DNA of 64,000 bases, taken from positions 411,824-475,823 of the forward strand of contig NZ_JADGIK010000002.1 of NCBI RefSeq assembly GCF_015234135.1, in the 5' to 3' direction. The stretch is from Faecalibacter rhinopitheci (GTDB lineage Bacteria; Bacteroidota; Bacteroidia; Flavobacteriales; Weeksellaceae). The notes under the pieces are model-generated. The model had not been told where the DNA came from. It searched no databases and was given only the letters and a program-made list of their open reading frames with translations. Below are positions 1-7,844 of this stretch, one piece after another. The first letter of the stretch is position 1. Every line of letters starts with the position of its first letter. The position numbers and the translations under genes are program-made.

Positions 1-34
1 TCAGGAAAATATTTTAATATTAAATCCATAAAAA

Positions 35-481
35 TTATATGATTTCAGAAACTTTGTTGCAAATATACTCCAACAATTTTGTGTCTGCATCAGTAAATGG
101 ATCAATTGTGTGCGAATCAATATCTATTTGTCCTATATTTTCCCCATTTTTGAAGATTGGCATTACGATTTCTGCCTTTGTATCAATAGAACATGCTAAA
201 TAATTATCTTGTGCATACACATCTGGTACTACAAAAGTTTCATTAGATTCTGCGACTTGACCGCAAATTCCTTTTCCGTAAGGAATAATTGTATGATCGG
301 TCTCAGCACCTACATAAGGTCCTAATTTTAATTCATTTTTATCTCCATTTTTAAAATAGAATCCAACCCAATTATAATATTCAATTTCATCAGATAAAAG
401 CTGACAAACTTTTGATAATTTTTCTTCAACGGAAATTGAACTTCCAAAAATCACATCTATTCTTTTATTTAAATTTTCCAT
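35..481 (-). CDS. GAF-domain protein, free methionine-(R)-sulfoxide reductase-like
   Basis: A 148-residue protein made of one GAF domain, the size and layout of the cytosolic free-Met-(R)-sulfoxide reductases (fRMsr, E. coli MsrC type), which repair oxidised free methionine. Visible family features are NWVGFYF near residue 37, GPYVG near 54, GKGICG with Cys73, and Cys97 followed by the EIVMPI strand and the IGQIDIDS segment. These two cysteines match the second and third redox cysteines of MsrC. The first MsrC cysteine, just after the GPxxG turn, is replaced here. Either the enzyme works with two cysteines or it is a GAF sensor. It sits alone on minus, with a TAAGTTTG element on the minus strand at 501-508 as a possible -7 box. 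Confidence 0.75.
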   Translation of the reverse strand: MENLNKRIDVIFGSSISVEEKLSKVCQLLSDEIEYYNWVGFYFKNGDKNELKLGPYVGAETDHTIIPYGKGICGQVAESNETFVVPDVYAQDNYLACSIDTKAEIVMPIFKNGENIGQIDIDSHTIDPFTDADTKLLEYICNKVSEII

Positions 482-500
482 TTTTTAGTTATTTTATATA

Positions 501-508
501 CAAACTTA
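501..508 (-). promoter_or_regulatory. Candidate -7 element of the GAF gene
   Basis: On the minus strand this reads TAAGTTTG, matching the Bacteroidota -7 consensus TAnnTTTG, 20 bases upstream of the ATG at 481. No clear TTG was seen 19-21 bases further upstream, so this is a half-supported promoter. Confidence 0.35.
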
Positions 509-680
509 AGGATAAGTTAGACAGAAAATACTTAACATTTTCACAAACTAATATTCATCTATTAAAGTAATTATTATATGTAAATTATACTATTTTAGTC
601 CAAATTTTATTATTTAAATTCACCCTAAATATATTTACACATAAGGTGTATTTTTAAAATAGAAGTCCTAATAAATCATT

Positions 681-688
681 TATATTTG
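681..688 (+). promoter_or_regulatory. Candidate -7 element of the xrtF unit
   Basis: TATATTTG matches the Bacteroidota -7 consensus TAnnTTTG and lies 20 bases before the xrtF start codon. No good -33 TTTG is visible at the expected distance. The rest of the 482-707 gap is AT-rich and holds no gene that I can see. Confidence 0.35.
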
Positions 689-707
689 TTTTCTATCTAT
701 ACGTGAA

Positions 708-1247
708 ATGAGACAATACAAACCTTTAATATTCTTTTTATTAAGATTCATAGGATCTTATGTACTCTTTATATTAATATATAATTGGTATTTAAATCAT
801 TTTTTACCACATGGCTTACCAGATCCTTTTACAAAATTTTGTGCCGAATTAGCTTCTAAAGGATTTAATATAATAGGATTTGAATCTTCTACCATTCATA
901 TTCCAGGAGAAAACTATATGCGACTTATTGTAAACGGTAAAGTAGGATCAATAGTAAATGAAGGATGCAATGCCATCTCTATCTTAATAATTTTTGTAGC
1001 TTTTATATTGGCATTTTATACCACATTTAAACAAACCCTTTTATACATTATATGTAGCTTAGTAGGATTATTTTTGATGAATATTTTTAGAATTATTTTA
1101 TTAACCTATATTTTTAGATTTCACGATTCTATCGCAAAAGTATCACACGACTATTTATTCCCTGCGATAATCTATGGTTCAATAATTATATTATGGATAG
1201 TTTGGATTAAATTTTTTGTATCAAAAAGAAAAATAAATGCAGCATAA
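708..1247 (+). CDS. xrtF: Exosortase family protein XrtF
   Basis: A 179-residue polytopic membrane protein of the exosortase/archaeosortase family, the flavobacterial XrtF branch. Exosortases are membrane transpeptidase-like enzymes thought to cleave C-terminal sorting signals of exported proteins. The catalytic triad is visible: Cys87 in the NEGCNA motif, Arg128 in the FRII segment at the end of a membrane helix, and His147 in SHDYLFP. Length is normal for this short branch. It overlaps the next gene by 11 bases, and the pairing of XrtF with a small membrane partner is the known arrangement. No substrate carrying a recognisable exosortase signal is encoded in this window. The T9SS cargo genes nearby use a different pathway. 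Confidence 0.88.
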   Translation: MRQYKPLIFFLLRFIGSYVLFILIYNWYLNHFLPHGLPDPFTKFCAELASKGFNIIGFESSTIHIPGENYMRLIVNGKVGSIVNEGCNAISILIIFVAFILAFYTTFKQTLLYIICSLVGLFLMNIFRIILLTYIFRFHDSIAKVSHDYLFPAIIYGSIIILWIVWIKFFVSKRKINAA

Positions 1248-1683
1248 TGTTTTAAAATATAGTCTTCTTACTTTTTTATTATTTGCGTTAATTGCAGTAA
1301 GAATGTATGAAGCAGAAATTTTCTATGATCCACTTTTAGATTATTTTAAAAATTCTAATCATACGAATTTACCTTCTATGAATCTTACAGATTTATATAT
1401 TAATGTATTTTTAAGATTTATGATTAATTTATTACTAAGTGTTCTAATTGTAAAAGTTTTGTTTAATGAAAAAGCGTATGTAAAATTCACAATCATAGTA
1501 GGAATTTTAGGCTTTGTAATACTTTTACCATTATATGCTTATATGCTTAACCATAATTTAAATTTTGGAGAAATGATCTTTTTTTATGTAAGAAGATTTC
1601 TGATTCAACCCATGTTTTTAATTATATTAATTCCATGTTTTTATTACCAAGAAATTAGAAATAAAAAAGCGACTCAAGTTTGA
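1237..1683 (+). CDS. Exosortase F system-associated membrane protein
   Basis: A 148-residue membrane protein with about four predicted hydrophobic helices, starting 11 bases inside the end of xrtF, which implies co-translation. Position, size and topology match the small protein that regularly accompanies XrtF in Flavobacteriia (exosortase F system-associated family). Its biochemical role is unknown; by context it may be a chaperone, anchor or modulator of the exosortase. Its stop codon lies within the terminator hairpin at 1663-1694. No enzyme motif is visible. Confidence 0.8.
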   Translation: MQHNVLKYSLLTFLLFALIAVRMYEAEIFYDPLLDYFKNSNHTNLPSMNLTDLYINVFLRFMINLLLSVLIVKVLFNEKAYVKFTIIVGILGFVILLPLYAYMLNHNLNFGEMIFFYVRRFLIQPMFLIILIPCFYYQEIRNKKATQV

Positions 1684-1694
1684 GTCGCTTTTTA
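1663..1694. terminator. Bidirectional terminator between xrtF unit and 1698-1928
   Basis: A GCGACTCAA/TTGAGTCGC stem at 1669-1688 is flanked by an A-run on the left and a T-run on the right, so it can end transcription from both convergent units. Confidence 0.85.
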
Positions 1695-1697
1695 TAT

Positions 1698-1928
1698 TTA
1701 TATTTTGTCTTGATTTTCTGCTGCAATTTTCTGTTCTTTTTTAAGTTTACGATATTTAAATAACCAACCTAAAAAGCCTCCCAAAATTAATCCTATTCCT
1801 ATTCCTCCTATCGTACCAATTGCAAAACTATATTCTTTCACCATTTCAGCAAAAACAGTATGCGTGGTATTATACATCATATAAGACATTGCGAGTAATA
1901 ATACTCCGATTATTGAAGCGTAAGACAT
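1698..1928 (-). CDS. Small two-helix membrane protein, unknown function
   Basis: A 76-residue protein with two hydrophobic segments (about residues 3-20 and 36-57; the second is Gly-rich, GTIGGIGIGLILGGFLGW) followed by a basic and acidic tail. I do not recognise a named family. It starts 6 bases after the rlmB stop on the same strand and ends before a shared terminator, so it is probably the last gene of an rlmB transcript. The glycine-zipper-like second helix suggests helix packing or oligomerisation; this is inference. Confidence 0.6.
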   Translation of the reverse strand: MSYASIIGVLLLAMSYMMYNTTHTVFAEMVKEYSFAIGTIGGIGIGLILGGFLGWLFKYRKLKKEQKIAAENQDKI

Positions 1929-1934
1929 AAATTT

Positions 1935-2687
1935 TTATTCAAAAAGATTAGCATTTACACGTTGACGAACTGCTTCGTATAAAATTGCTCCACATGCAAC
2001 TGATACATTTAATGAAGCTGTTTGTCCAGTCATTGGTAATTTAATCATTTTATCAGAAATTTTCAAGATAGAATCTGATACACCATCTTCTTCGCTTCCC
2101 ATTACAATTGCAGTAGGAACAGAAAAATCTGCATCGTATAAGTAATCATTTGTTTTTTCTGATGCACTAAATACAGAAATACCTGATGCTTGTAAAAATC
2201 TTACCGCATTTACCAAGTTACCCTCTTTACAAACTGGAATATTATATAAAGCTCCAGTTGAAGTTTTGATCGCATCTCCATTTACAGAAGCAGAACCTTT
2301 TGCAGGAATAATAATAGCATCTACCCCCACACATTCTGCAGTACGAGCAATTGCACCAAAGTTTCTCACATCACTAACACGATCTAATATTAAGATAAAC
2401 GGAGTTTTACCTTGCTCATAAATTTGAGGTAAAATATTTTCGATTGAATCAAATTCAATCGGAGAAATAAAAGCATATACTCCTTGGTGATTTTTTCCTG
2501 TAAAACGATTTAATTTTTCCACAGGAACATAACTAACCGGGATTTCATGTAAAGTGATTAATTTTCTTAATTCAGCAAAAATTTCACCTTGTAATCCTTT
2601 TTGTACAAATATTTTATCGATTGTTTTTCCAGCTTCAATCGCTTCAATAACAGGTCTAAGACCAAAAATACCTCCTTCGTTTTTCAT
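1935..2687 (-). CDS. rlmB: 23S rRNA (guanosine-2'-O)-methyltransferase RlmB
   Basis: A 250-residue SpoU/TrmH-class (SPOUT) methyltransferase that 2'-O-methylates a guanosine in the 23S rRNA peptidyl-transferase region (G2251 in E. coli numbering). An N-terminal substrate-binding domain (about 1-80) is followed by the knotted domain with all three SpoU motifs: DRVSDVRNFGAIARTAE at about 102-118, VMGSEEDGVS at about 195-204, and LNVSVACGAILYE at about 226-238. Length fits RlmB rather than the shorter TrmL. A related TrmH-type tRNA or rRNA target cannot be fully excluded from sequence alone. Confidence 0.85.
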   Translation of the reverse strand: MKNEGGIFGLRPVIEAIEAGKTIDKIFVQKGLQGEIFAELRKLITLHEIPVSYVPVEKLNRFTGKNHQGVYAFISPIEFDSIENILPQIYEQGKTPFILILDRVSDVRNFGAIARTAECVGVDAIIIPAKGSASVNGDAIKTSTGALYNIPVCKEGNLVNAVRFLQASGISVFSASEKTNDYLYDADFSVPTAIVMGSEEDGVSDSILKISDKMIKLPMTGQTASLNVSVACGAILYEAVRQRVNANLFE

Positions 2688-2703
2688 AAATGCAAAGATA
2701 CAA

Positions 2704-2967
2704 TTATTTACGAATCCTTTTCTTTACATTTTGTATATAATGTGGCAATCCAGTTGCTAAAACAAATGATAAGATTAAAATGGCTAAAACACTCCAAATA
2801 TTTAGCCTAAAATGAATTAATCTGCTCACTAGTGCAAACACCAAAACAAGCATAATAAAGGTCTGAAAATAAAAATGTTGTATTAATTGCATTCCTTTTT
2901 TTGTGCGTTTAACATAAAAAAACAAGAATAGAAATAACACAAACGATAAAATGCTTACTAATTTCAT
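2704..2967 (-). CDS. Small membrane protein, unknown function
   Basis: An 87-residue protein with three hydrophobic segments (about 1-18, 33-47 and 56-73) separated by basic loops such as VKRTKKG, ending in a basic tail. No family recognised. It lies 16 bases upstream of rlmB on the same strand and diverges from thyA, so it is probably the first gene of the rlmB transcript. Similar small membrane proteins are common in flavobacterial genomes but carry no assigned role. Confidence 0.6.
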   Translation of the reverse strand: MKLVSILSFVLFLFLFFYVKRTKKGMQLIQHFYFQTFIMLVLVFALVSRLIHFRLNIWSVLAILILSFVLATGLPHYIQNVKKRIRK

Positions 2968-3005
2968 TTGACTAAATTGATTTCATTTATAATATATTTT
3001 TACTA

Positions 3006-3013
3006 TATTTTTG
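3006..3013 (+). promoter_or_regulatory. Candidate -7 element of thyA
   Basis: TATTTTTG matches the TAnnTTTG consensus and ends 32 bases before the ATG at 3046. It lies inside the longer open frame that extends upstream of thyA, which supports the downstream start. Confidence 0.45.
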
Positions 3014-3045
3014 TCTCTGTAAAATTACCTTTTAAATTTAAACTT

Positions 3046-3840
3046 ATGCAACAATATCATGACCTTTGTCGTAAAGTAATGAGCGAAGGTTCGTTCAAAG
3101 AAGACCGGACTGGAACAGGAACAAAAAGTATTTTTGGGTATCAAATGCGCTTTAACTTAAGTGAAGGTTTTCCATTAGTTACTACTAAAAAATTGCATTT
3201 AAAATCAATTGTACACGAATTATTGTGGTTTTTAAAAGGTGATACAAATATAAAATACCTTACAGATAATGGAGTAAGAATTTGGAACGAGTGGGCAGAT
3301 GAAAAGGGAGATTTAGGACCAGTTTACGGTAAACAATGGCGTTCTTGGGGAAAACCAGATGGAGAAGTTATTGATCAAATAAAAGTTGCTATTGATCAAA
3401 TAAAAAATAATCCAGATTCTAGGAGAATCATTGTATCTGCATGGAATGTTGGTGAATTAGATCAAATGGCTTTAGCTCCTTGTCATGCATTTTTTCAATT
3501 TTATGTAAATGATGGGAAATTATCCTTACAACTATATCAACGTAGCGCCGATATATTTTTAGGTGTTCCATTTAATATTGCATCCTATGCTTTATTACAA
3601 ATGATGGTGGCACAAGTTTGTGGATTAAAAGTAGGAGATTTTGTACACACATTTGGTGATGCACATATTTATAAAAACCATTTTGAGCAGGTAGAATTAC
3701 AATTATCTCGCGAACTATTCCCATTGCCTACCATGAAGATTAATCCTAAAGTAAATGATATTTTTGATTTCACTTTTGATGATTTCGAATTGGTCAATTA
3801 TCAAGCTCATCCACATATTAAAGGAATCGTAGCCGTATAA
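3046..3840 (+). CDS. thyA: Thymidylate synthase
   Basis: Converts dUMP to dTMP using 5,10-methylene-tetrahydrofolate and releases dihydrofolate, which the folA product encoded downstream recycles. The open frame begins at 2968, but the ATG at 3046 gives [11 protein letters not shown] and exactly 264 residues, the length of E. coli ThyA. The upstream 26 codons lack homology-like character and contain a candidate -7 box. Catalytic Cys146 lies in [12 protein letters not shown], the dUMP-binding Arg-Arg pair in [12 protein letters not shown], and the C-terminus ends with the usual small hydrophobic tail. The family assignment is certain. Confidence 0.97.
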   Translation: MQQYHDLCRKVMSEGSFKEDRTGTGTKSIFGYQMRFNLSEGFPLVTTKKLHLKSIVHELLWFLKGDTNIKYLTDNGVRIWNEWADEKGDLGPVYGKQWRSWGKPDGEVIDQIKVAIDQIKNNPDSRRIIVSAWNVGELDQMALAPCHAFFQFYVNDGKLSLQLYQRSADIFLGVPFNIASYALLQMMVAQVCGLKVGDFVHTFGDAHIYKNHFEQVELQLSRELFPLPTMKINPKVNDIFDFTFDDFELVNYQAHPHIKGIVAV

Positions 3841-3848
3841 ATAGTATT

Positions 3849-3877
3849 AAGCAGTGAATATTCACTGCTTTTTTTTA
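3849..3877 (+). terminator. thyA terminator
   Basis: AGCAGTGAAT/ATTCACTGCT stem at 3850-3869 followed by a T-run, directly downstream of thyA. Confidence 0.85.
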
Positions 3878-3964
3878 TTTAAATTTTAACGTACGACTTT
3901 CAAAAATAATTGAGAAATTTAAACTTCATAAATTTTACACTTTATAAAATTTAATTCGTAAAAT

Positions 3965-3972
3965 TATTTTTG
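3965..3972 (+). promoter_or_regulatory. Candidate -7 element of the M1 aminopeptidase gene
   Basis: TATTTTTG fits TAnnTTTG and lies 45 bases upstream of the preferred start at 4018. No clear -33 element was seen. Confidence 0.4.
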
Positions 3973-4017
3973 TAACATATCCACAATTAGAACGTCTAAT
4001 TGATTAAAATCAAGTCG

Positions 4018-6549
4018 ATGAAAAAAACACTATTTTATATAGCTACTGCATTTGCATTGTCTGTAACAATTAATGCACAAGTAACTACTCTCCCACCAAG
4101 CTACAATGAAAATCAATCCGATCCTACAAAAATTTACCGCGCTGAAGCTGAGCGAATCAATAATTTAGTTCATACAAAACTTGATTTAAAATTTGATTAT
4201 GCAAAACAACAAGCAAATGGTGAAGCTTGGCTTACCCTAAAACCTCATTTCTATACTACTCAAAAATTAACATTAGATGCAAAAGCTATGTTAATACATG
4301 AAGTAGCCTTAGTAAATGGAGCGAATAAACAAAAGCTGAATTATACTTATAATGACGAGCAAATATTCATTGATCTTGATAAAGCTTATAAAAAAGATCA
4401 AGAATATACCATTTATATCAAATACACAGCTCGTCCAAACGAAGTAAAACAAAAAGGAAGCTCTGCAATAAGTGATGCAAAAGGATTGTACTTCATTAAC
4501 CCTGATGGCACTGAACCTAATAAACCTACGCAAATTTGGACACAAGGTGAAACCGAATCTTCGTCTTGTTGGTTTCCAACGATTGATAAAACAAATCAAA
4601 AAACATCACAGGAAATCTATTTAACATATCCTGAAAAATACGTTTCTCTTTCCAATGGTTTATTAAAATCATCGAAGAAAAATGGAAATGGAACTAAAAC
4701 TGATTATTGGAAATTCGATTATAAACATGCCCCATATTTATTTTTTGTAGGAATTGGAGATTATGCCATAATTAAAGACAAATGGAAAAATATCGATGTA
4801 GATTACTACGTAGAACCAGAATATAAGGATTACGCAAAAGAAATTTTTGGCGCAACTCCTGATATGATTACATTTTTTTCAAACATTTTAGATTATCAAT
4901 TCCCTTGGGATAAATACCATCAAATGACTGCTCGCGATTATGTATCTGGAGCTATGGAAAATACTGGAGCAGTTTTATTTTATGAAGCTGTTCAACAAAA
5001 ACCTGGTGAATTAATTGATGAAAATACTGCTGAACCTATTATTGCTCATGAGTTATTTCATCATTGGTTTGGGGATTTAGTAACTGCAGAGAGCTGGACA
5101 AACCTTACAGTTAATGAATCATTTGCAAACTACTCAGAATATTTATGGTTTGAACATCGCTATGGTAAAGAAAAGGCAGATGAACATCGTACAACCGATA
5201 TACAAGGTTATAAAATGGGCGATAATTTTACAAAATCATTAGTTCGTCCACACTATAACTCGCGTGAAGATATGTTTGATGCTGTTTCTTATAATAAAGG
5301 AGGAGCAATTCTTCACATGTTAAGAAACTATTTGGGTGATGAAGCTTTTTTTAAAGGATTGAATTATTATTTAAAAACAAATGAATTTAAAAAAGCAGAA
5401 GCAGTTCAATTACGCCTAGCTTTAGAAGAAGTTTCGGGTCGTGATCTAAACTGGTTCTTTGACCAATGGTATAACGGAAGTGGACATCCAAAACTTAATA
5501 TTGTTTACGAATATAATCCTTCTACAAAGAAAGTAAAAGTAAGTGTAAAACAAGATACAAAAGGCTTGTTTGAATTTCCTTTTGCAATAGATGTTGTTGA
5601 AAATGGAAAAGCAACACGACATAATGTTTGGGTTGGAAAACAAGTAGAAAATTCATTTGAATTTGATGCATCACAAAAACCAGAAGTTGTTATCCCAAAT
5701 GCTGATCAAGTTTTATTAGCCGATATTACAGATAATAAATCCATCGAAGAATTTATTGCTCAATATAAAGTAGGTAAAGGAACTTATGATACGAGAAGAT
5801 TAGCTGTAGAAGCTTTTACGAATGCTCAAGCGACCAATCCTAAGGCTTTAGAAGCACTAATTAATGCTCTAAATGATCCTTACGAAGGAATTAGATCTAT
5901 AGCTATTAAAGGATTAGACACTAAATCACCTAAAGTGATGGAGAAAGCAAAAGCTAAATTACTTGAAATTGCTGCAAAAGATCCAAAAACCAAAGTGCAA
6001 GGAGATGCGTTAAATTCATTAAATGAAGCCAAAATAGTTGACCAAGCAATTTTTACGCAAGCAGCACAAAGCAAATCTTTCCGTGTACAAAGTTTAGCAA
6101 TAGCTGGATTGGTTAAAAATAATCCTTCTGCTATCGAACAATATAAAAATATAAGTGATGATGTCATAAAATCAAGTGACGATTTAGTCGCTCAATTTTT
6201 GCCAACATGGATTAAGAATAATCAAGTAGATAAGGCGAAGTTAGTTGGTGAGAATGCTGCTTTTTATGAATTAATTAAATTTCAAGATCCTTCAGCTGGT
6301 AAAACTTTTGAAGATGCATTTATATGGATGATGTCTAATGATACTCCAGAAGCAACAACACAGATTGCAAATACATTTGCCCGTTATTTTGGATATTTTA
6401 AGGAACAGAATCCTATGGTTGCAAATTTACTTAGACAAACTGCTAACAAAGGTTTAAACTTAAAAACTGAGGCATATAAAAAACAATCTTCGGCTTCTTT
6501 ACAAAAACAAATTGATGAATTGAAAAAAGCCATCGAAAAAATGAAATAA
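4018..6549 (+). CDS. Exported M1-family zinc aminopeptidase with C-terminal HEAT-like domain
   Basis: An 843-residue metallopeptidase of family M1 (aminopeptidase N type), which removes N-terminal residues from peptides. The preferred ATG at 4018 begins a clean signal peptide (MKKTLFYIATAFALSVTINA-Q); an in-frame ATG at 4000 would only add six residues. Numbered from 4018, the exopeptidase motif GAMEN is at 311-315, the zinc motif HELFH at 344-348 and the third ligand Glu at 367 in NESFANY. The C-terminal third (from about residue 560) has HEAT-like helical repeats rich in ALEALINAL/IAIKGL patterns, and the end is a Lys/Gln-rich helix. No T9SS sorting domain is present, so a periplasmic location is likely. 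It separates thyA from folA, with a terminator on each side. Confidence 0.93.
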   Translation: MKKTLFYIATAFALSVTINAQVTTLPPSYNENQSDPTKIYRAEAERINNLVHTKLDLKFDYAKQQANGEAWLTLKPHFYTTQKLTLDAKAMLIHEVALVNGANKQKLNYTYNDEQIFIDLDKAYKKDQEYTIYIKYTARPNEVKQKGSSAISDAKGLYFINPDGTEPNKPTQIWTQGETESSSCWFPTIDKTNQKTSQEIYLTYPEKYVSLSNGLLKSSKKNGNGTKTDYWKFDYKHAPYLFFVGIGDYAIIKDKWKNIDVDYYVEPEYKDYAKEIFGATPDMITFFSNILDYQFPWDKYHQMTARDYVSGAMENTGAVLFYEAVQQKPGELIDENTAEPIIAHELFHHWFGDLVTAESWTNLTVNESFANYSEYLWFEHRYGKEKADEHRTTDIQGYKMGDNFTKSLVRPHYNSREDMFDAVSYNKGGAILHMLRNYLGDEAFFKGLNYYLKTNEFKKAEAVQLRLALEEVSGRDLNWFFDQWYNGSGHPKLNIVYEYNPSTKKVKVSVKQDTKGLFEFPFAIDVVENGKATRHNVWVGKQVENSFEFDASQKPEVVIPNADQVLLADITDNKSIEEFIAQYKVGKGTYDTRRLAVEAFTNAQATNPKALEALINALNDPYEGIRSIAIKGLDTKSPKVMEKAKAKLLEIAAKDPKTKVQGDALNSLNEAKIVDQAIFTQAAQSKSFRVQSLAIAGLVKNNPSAIEQYKNISDDVIKSSDDLVAQFLPTWIKNNQVDKAKLVGENAAFYELIKFQDPSAGKTFEDAFIWMMSNDTPEATTQIANTFARYFGYFKEQNPMVANLLRQTANKGLNLKTEAYKKQSSASLQKQIDELKKAIEKMK

Positions 6550-6572
6550 TCAATTATTTTTATATCTTTATG

Positions 6573-6603
6573 AAGCTATTCTCGTCAGGGAATAGCTTTT
6601 TTA
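6573..6603 (+). terminator. Terminator after the M1 aminopeptidase gene
   Basis: AAGCTATTC/GAATAGCTT stem with an 8-base loop, followed by a T-run at 6597-6602. Confidence 0.8.
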
Positions 6604-6620
6604 GCCTTATTAAATAACTT

Positions 6621-7121
6621 ATGATAAAAATTATTGTAGCGAAAGCAAGTAATAACGTTATTGGAAATAACAACGAATTGATTTGGCATCTACCGAATGA
6701 TCTTAAAAATTTTAAAAAACTCACATCTGATCATCCCATAATTATGGGGCGTAAAACCTATCAATCATTAGGAAGACCTTTACCAAATCGTACCAATATT
6801 GTTATAACGCGCGATTCAAATTTTAAAGATGACAAAGTTGTAATTACTTATTCTTTAGAAGAGTCAATTAATAAAGCAAAAGAGATAAATAATGATTTGT
6901 TTATAATTGGAGGAGGAGATATTTATAAGCAAGCGATGGAAATTGCAGACGAATTATACATTACAGAAGTTCATCACGAATTTGAAGGAGATACATTTTT
7001 TCCAGAAATCGATGAAGATAATTTTGAAGAAATTTCTAGAGAACATTTTAATAAAGATGAAAAACATCTCTATGCCTATTCTTTTGTAATATATAAGAGA
7101 ATTAAGGAATCAATAAATTAA
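6621..7121 (+). CDS. folA: Dihydrofolate reductase
   Basis: A 166-residue NADPH-dependent reductase that regenerates tetrahydrofolate from the dihydrofolate produced by ThyA. Visible family features are the N-terminal IIVAKASNNVIG strand-loop, the WHLPNDL segment with catalytic Asp27, MGRKTYQSLGRPLPNR for NADPH binding, and FIIGGGDIYKQA for the second nucleotide-binding loop. Length is standard. It follows the M1 peptidase terminator, so it is either monocistronic or reached by read-through. It ends overlapping by 20 bases with the convergent DUF2752 gene on minus. Confidence 0.95.
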   Translation: MIKIIVAKASNNVIGNNNELIWHLPNDLKNFKKLTSDHPIIMGRKTYQSLGRPLPNRTNIVITRDSNFKDDKVVITYSLEESINKAKEINNDLFIIGGGDIYKQAMEIADELYITEVHHEFEGDTFFPEIDEDNFEEISREHFNKDEKHLYAYSFVIYKRIKESIN

Positions 7122-7521
7122 AAGGATAAATAGGAATATTCCTTAAAATCCCAAATAAAAGTACTAAGATTAACAATCCAATCCATACAAACTTCTTTGT
7201 TGGAATTCGGATTGTTTTTTTTGCATCAAAGATGAGGTTGTAAATTTTTATGATGACTCCATAAATTATAAAAGGTAGAGCCAAAATAAATAATGCATTA
7301 TACCGTAAAGCTTCTATCACTTCCAAATGTAGTAAATGATGCAATGCCCGCTGAGTTCCACATCCAGGACAATTAAAACCGAAGATTAAATTGGAAGGAC
7401 AGCGTAAAAATAATGATTGACTTGTACTAGGATTATTAGTGTAAAAATATAATAATATTCCACTAGATAATAAAATAACTACAAAACCTTTAGCTGCTTT
7501 TACTTTATTTATAGGAAACAT
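7102..7521 (-). CDS. DUF2752 membrane protein
   Basis: A 139-residue membrane protein with a signature Cys-rich turn, CPSNLIFGFNCPGCGTQRAL at about residues 40-59, typical of DUF2752 proteins, whose function is unknown. Hydrophobic helices lie at about 10-27, 74-92 and 112-130. It starts 17 bases inside the upstream dispanin-like gene on the same strand, implying translational coupling. DUF2752 proteins often occur next to small CD225/TM2-type membrane proteins in Bacteroidota, as here. The conserved cysteines could bind metal or form a disulfide; neither is shown by the sequence. Confidence 0.8.
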   Translation of the reverse strand: MFPINKVKAAKGFVVILLSSGILLYFYTNNPSTSQSLFLRCPSNLIFGFNCPGCGTQRALHHLLHLEVIEALRYNALFILALPFIIYGVIIKIYNLIFDAKKTIRIPTKKFVWIGLLILVLLFGILRNIPIYPFNLLIP

Positions 7522-7774
7522 TACTAAAAAGTATAATAGAGAATATTATGATTACTCCTATAACAAATGATAAAATTATAGCTGAAATTGCTAATTGTAC
7601 TGTTCGTTTAGAAGCTTTTTTTGATGGTTCTATTAAATTTTGTTCCCAATATTTATTCACTTTTATTGAATTATATAAAGCCAATATAGATAAAGGCCAA
7701 AAAAATAAAAAGGATATAATTACTAAATACAAATAATTATTAGGCCTTTTGGATGGAGATTGTAAATCATTCAT
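7505..7774 (-). CDS. CD225/dispanin-like small membrane protein
   Basis: An 89-residue protein with two hydrophobic helices (about 14-33 and 62-84) joined by a short loop containing LALYNSIKVNKYW and KKASKRTVQ. This helix-loop-helix plan, with the small-residue first helix followed by a polar Ala/Ser/Lys loop, resembles the CD225/dispanin family (relatives of the interferon-induced transmembrane proteins), which in bacteria has no fixed function. It overlaps the DUF2752 gene by 17 bases. The family call is by pattern only. Confidence 0.6.
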   Translation of the reverse strand: MNDLQSPSKRPNNYLYLVIISFLFFWPLSILALYNSIKVNKYWEQNLIEPSKKASKRTVQLAISAIILSFVIGVIIIFSIILFSNVSYK

Positions 7775-7802
7775 AGAAAAATATATAATAGATTTATAAA
7801 TA

Positions 7803-7840
7803 TAAAAAAAGGAAGGTTATAATAACCTTCCTTTTTTTTA
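7803..7840. terminator. Bidirectional terminator
   Basis: GGAAGGTTATAATAACCTTCC stem at 7811-7831 flanked by A7 and T9 runs. It terminates the MFS gene on minus and could end plus-strand read-through as well. Confidence 0.85.
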
Positions 7841-7844
7841 TATA

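Noticed and set aside
482..707. Riboswitch or small RNA between the GAF gene and xrtF
   Set aside because: The stretch is AT-rich with only a -7-like box; no conserved aptamer pattern or hairpin with T-run was found.
2554..2810. Two overlapping plus-strand frames opposite rlmB and the 2704-2967 gene
   Set aside because: Neither has a recognisable domain; both are shadows of the minus-strand genes.
3046..7121. thyA-folA as one operon
   Set aside because: An M1 peptidase gene with its own candidate promoter lies between them, and strong hairpins follow both thyA and the peptidase gene, so the pair shares pathway and neighbourhood but probably not a transcript.
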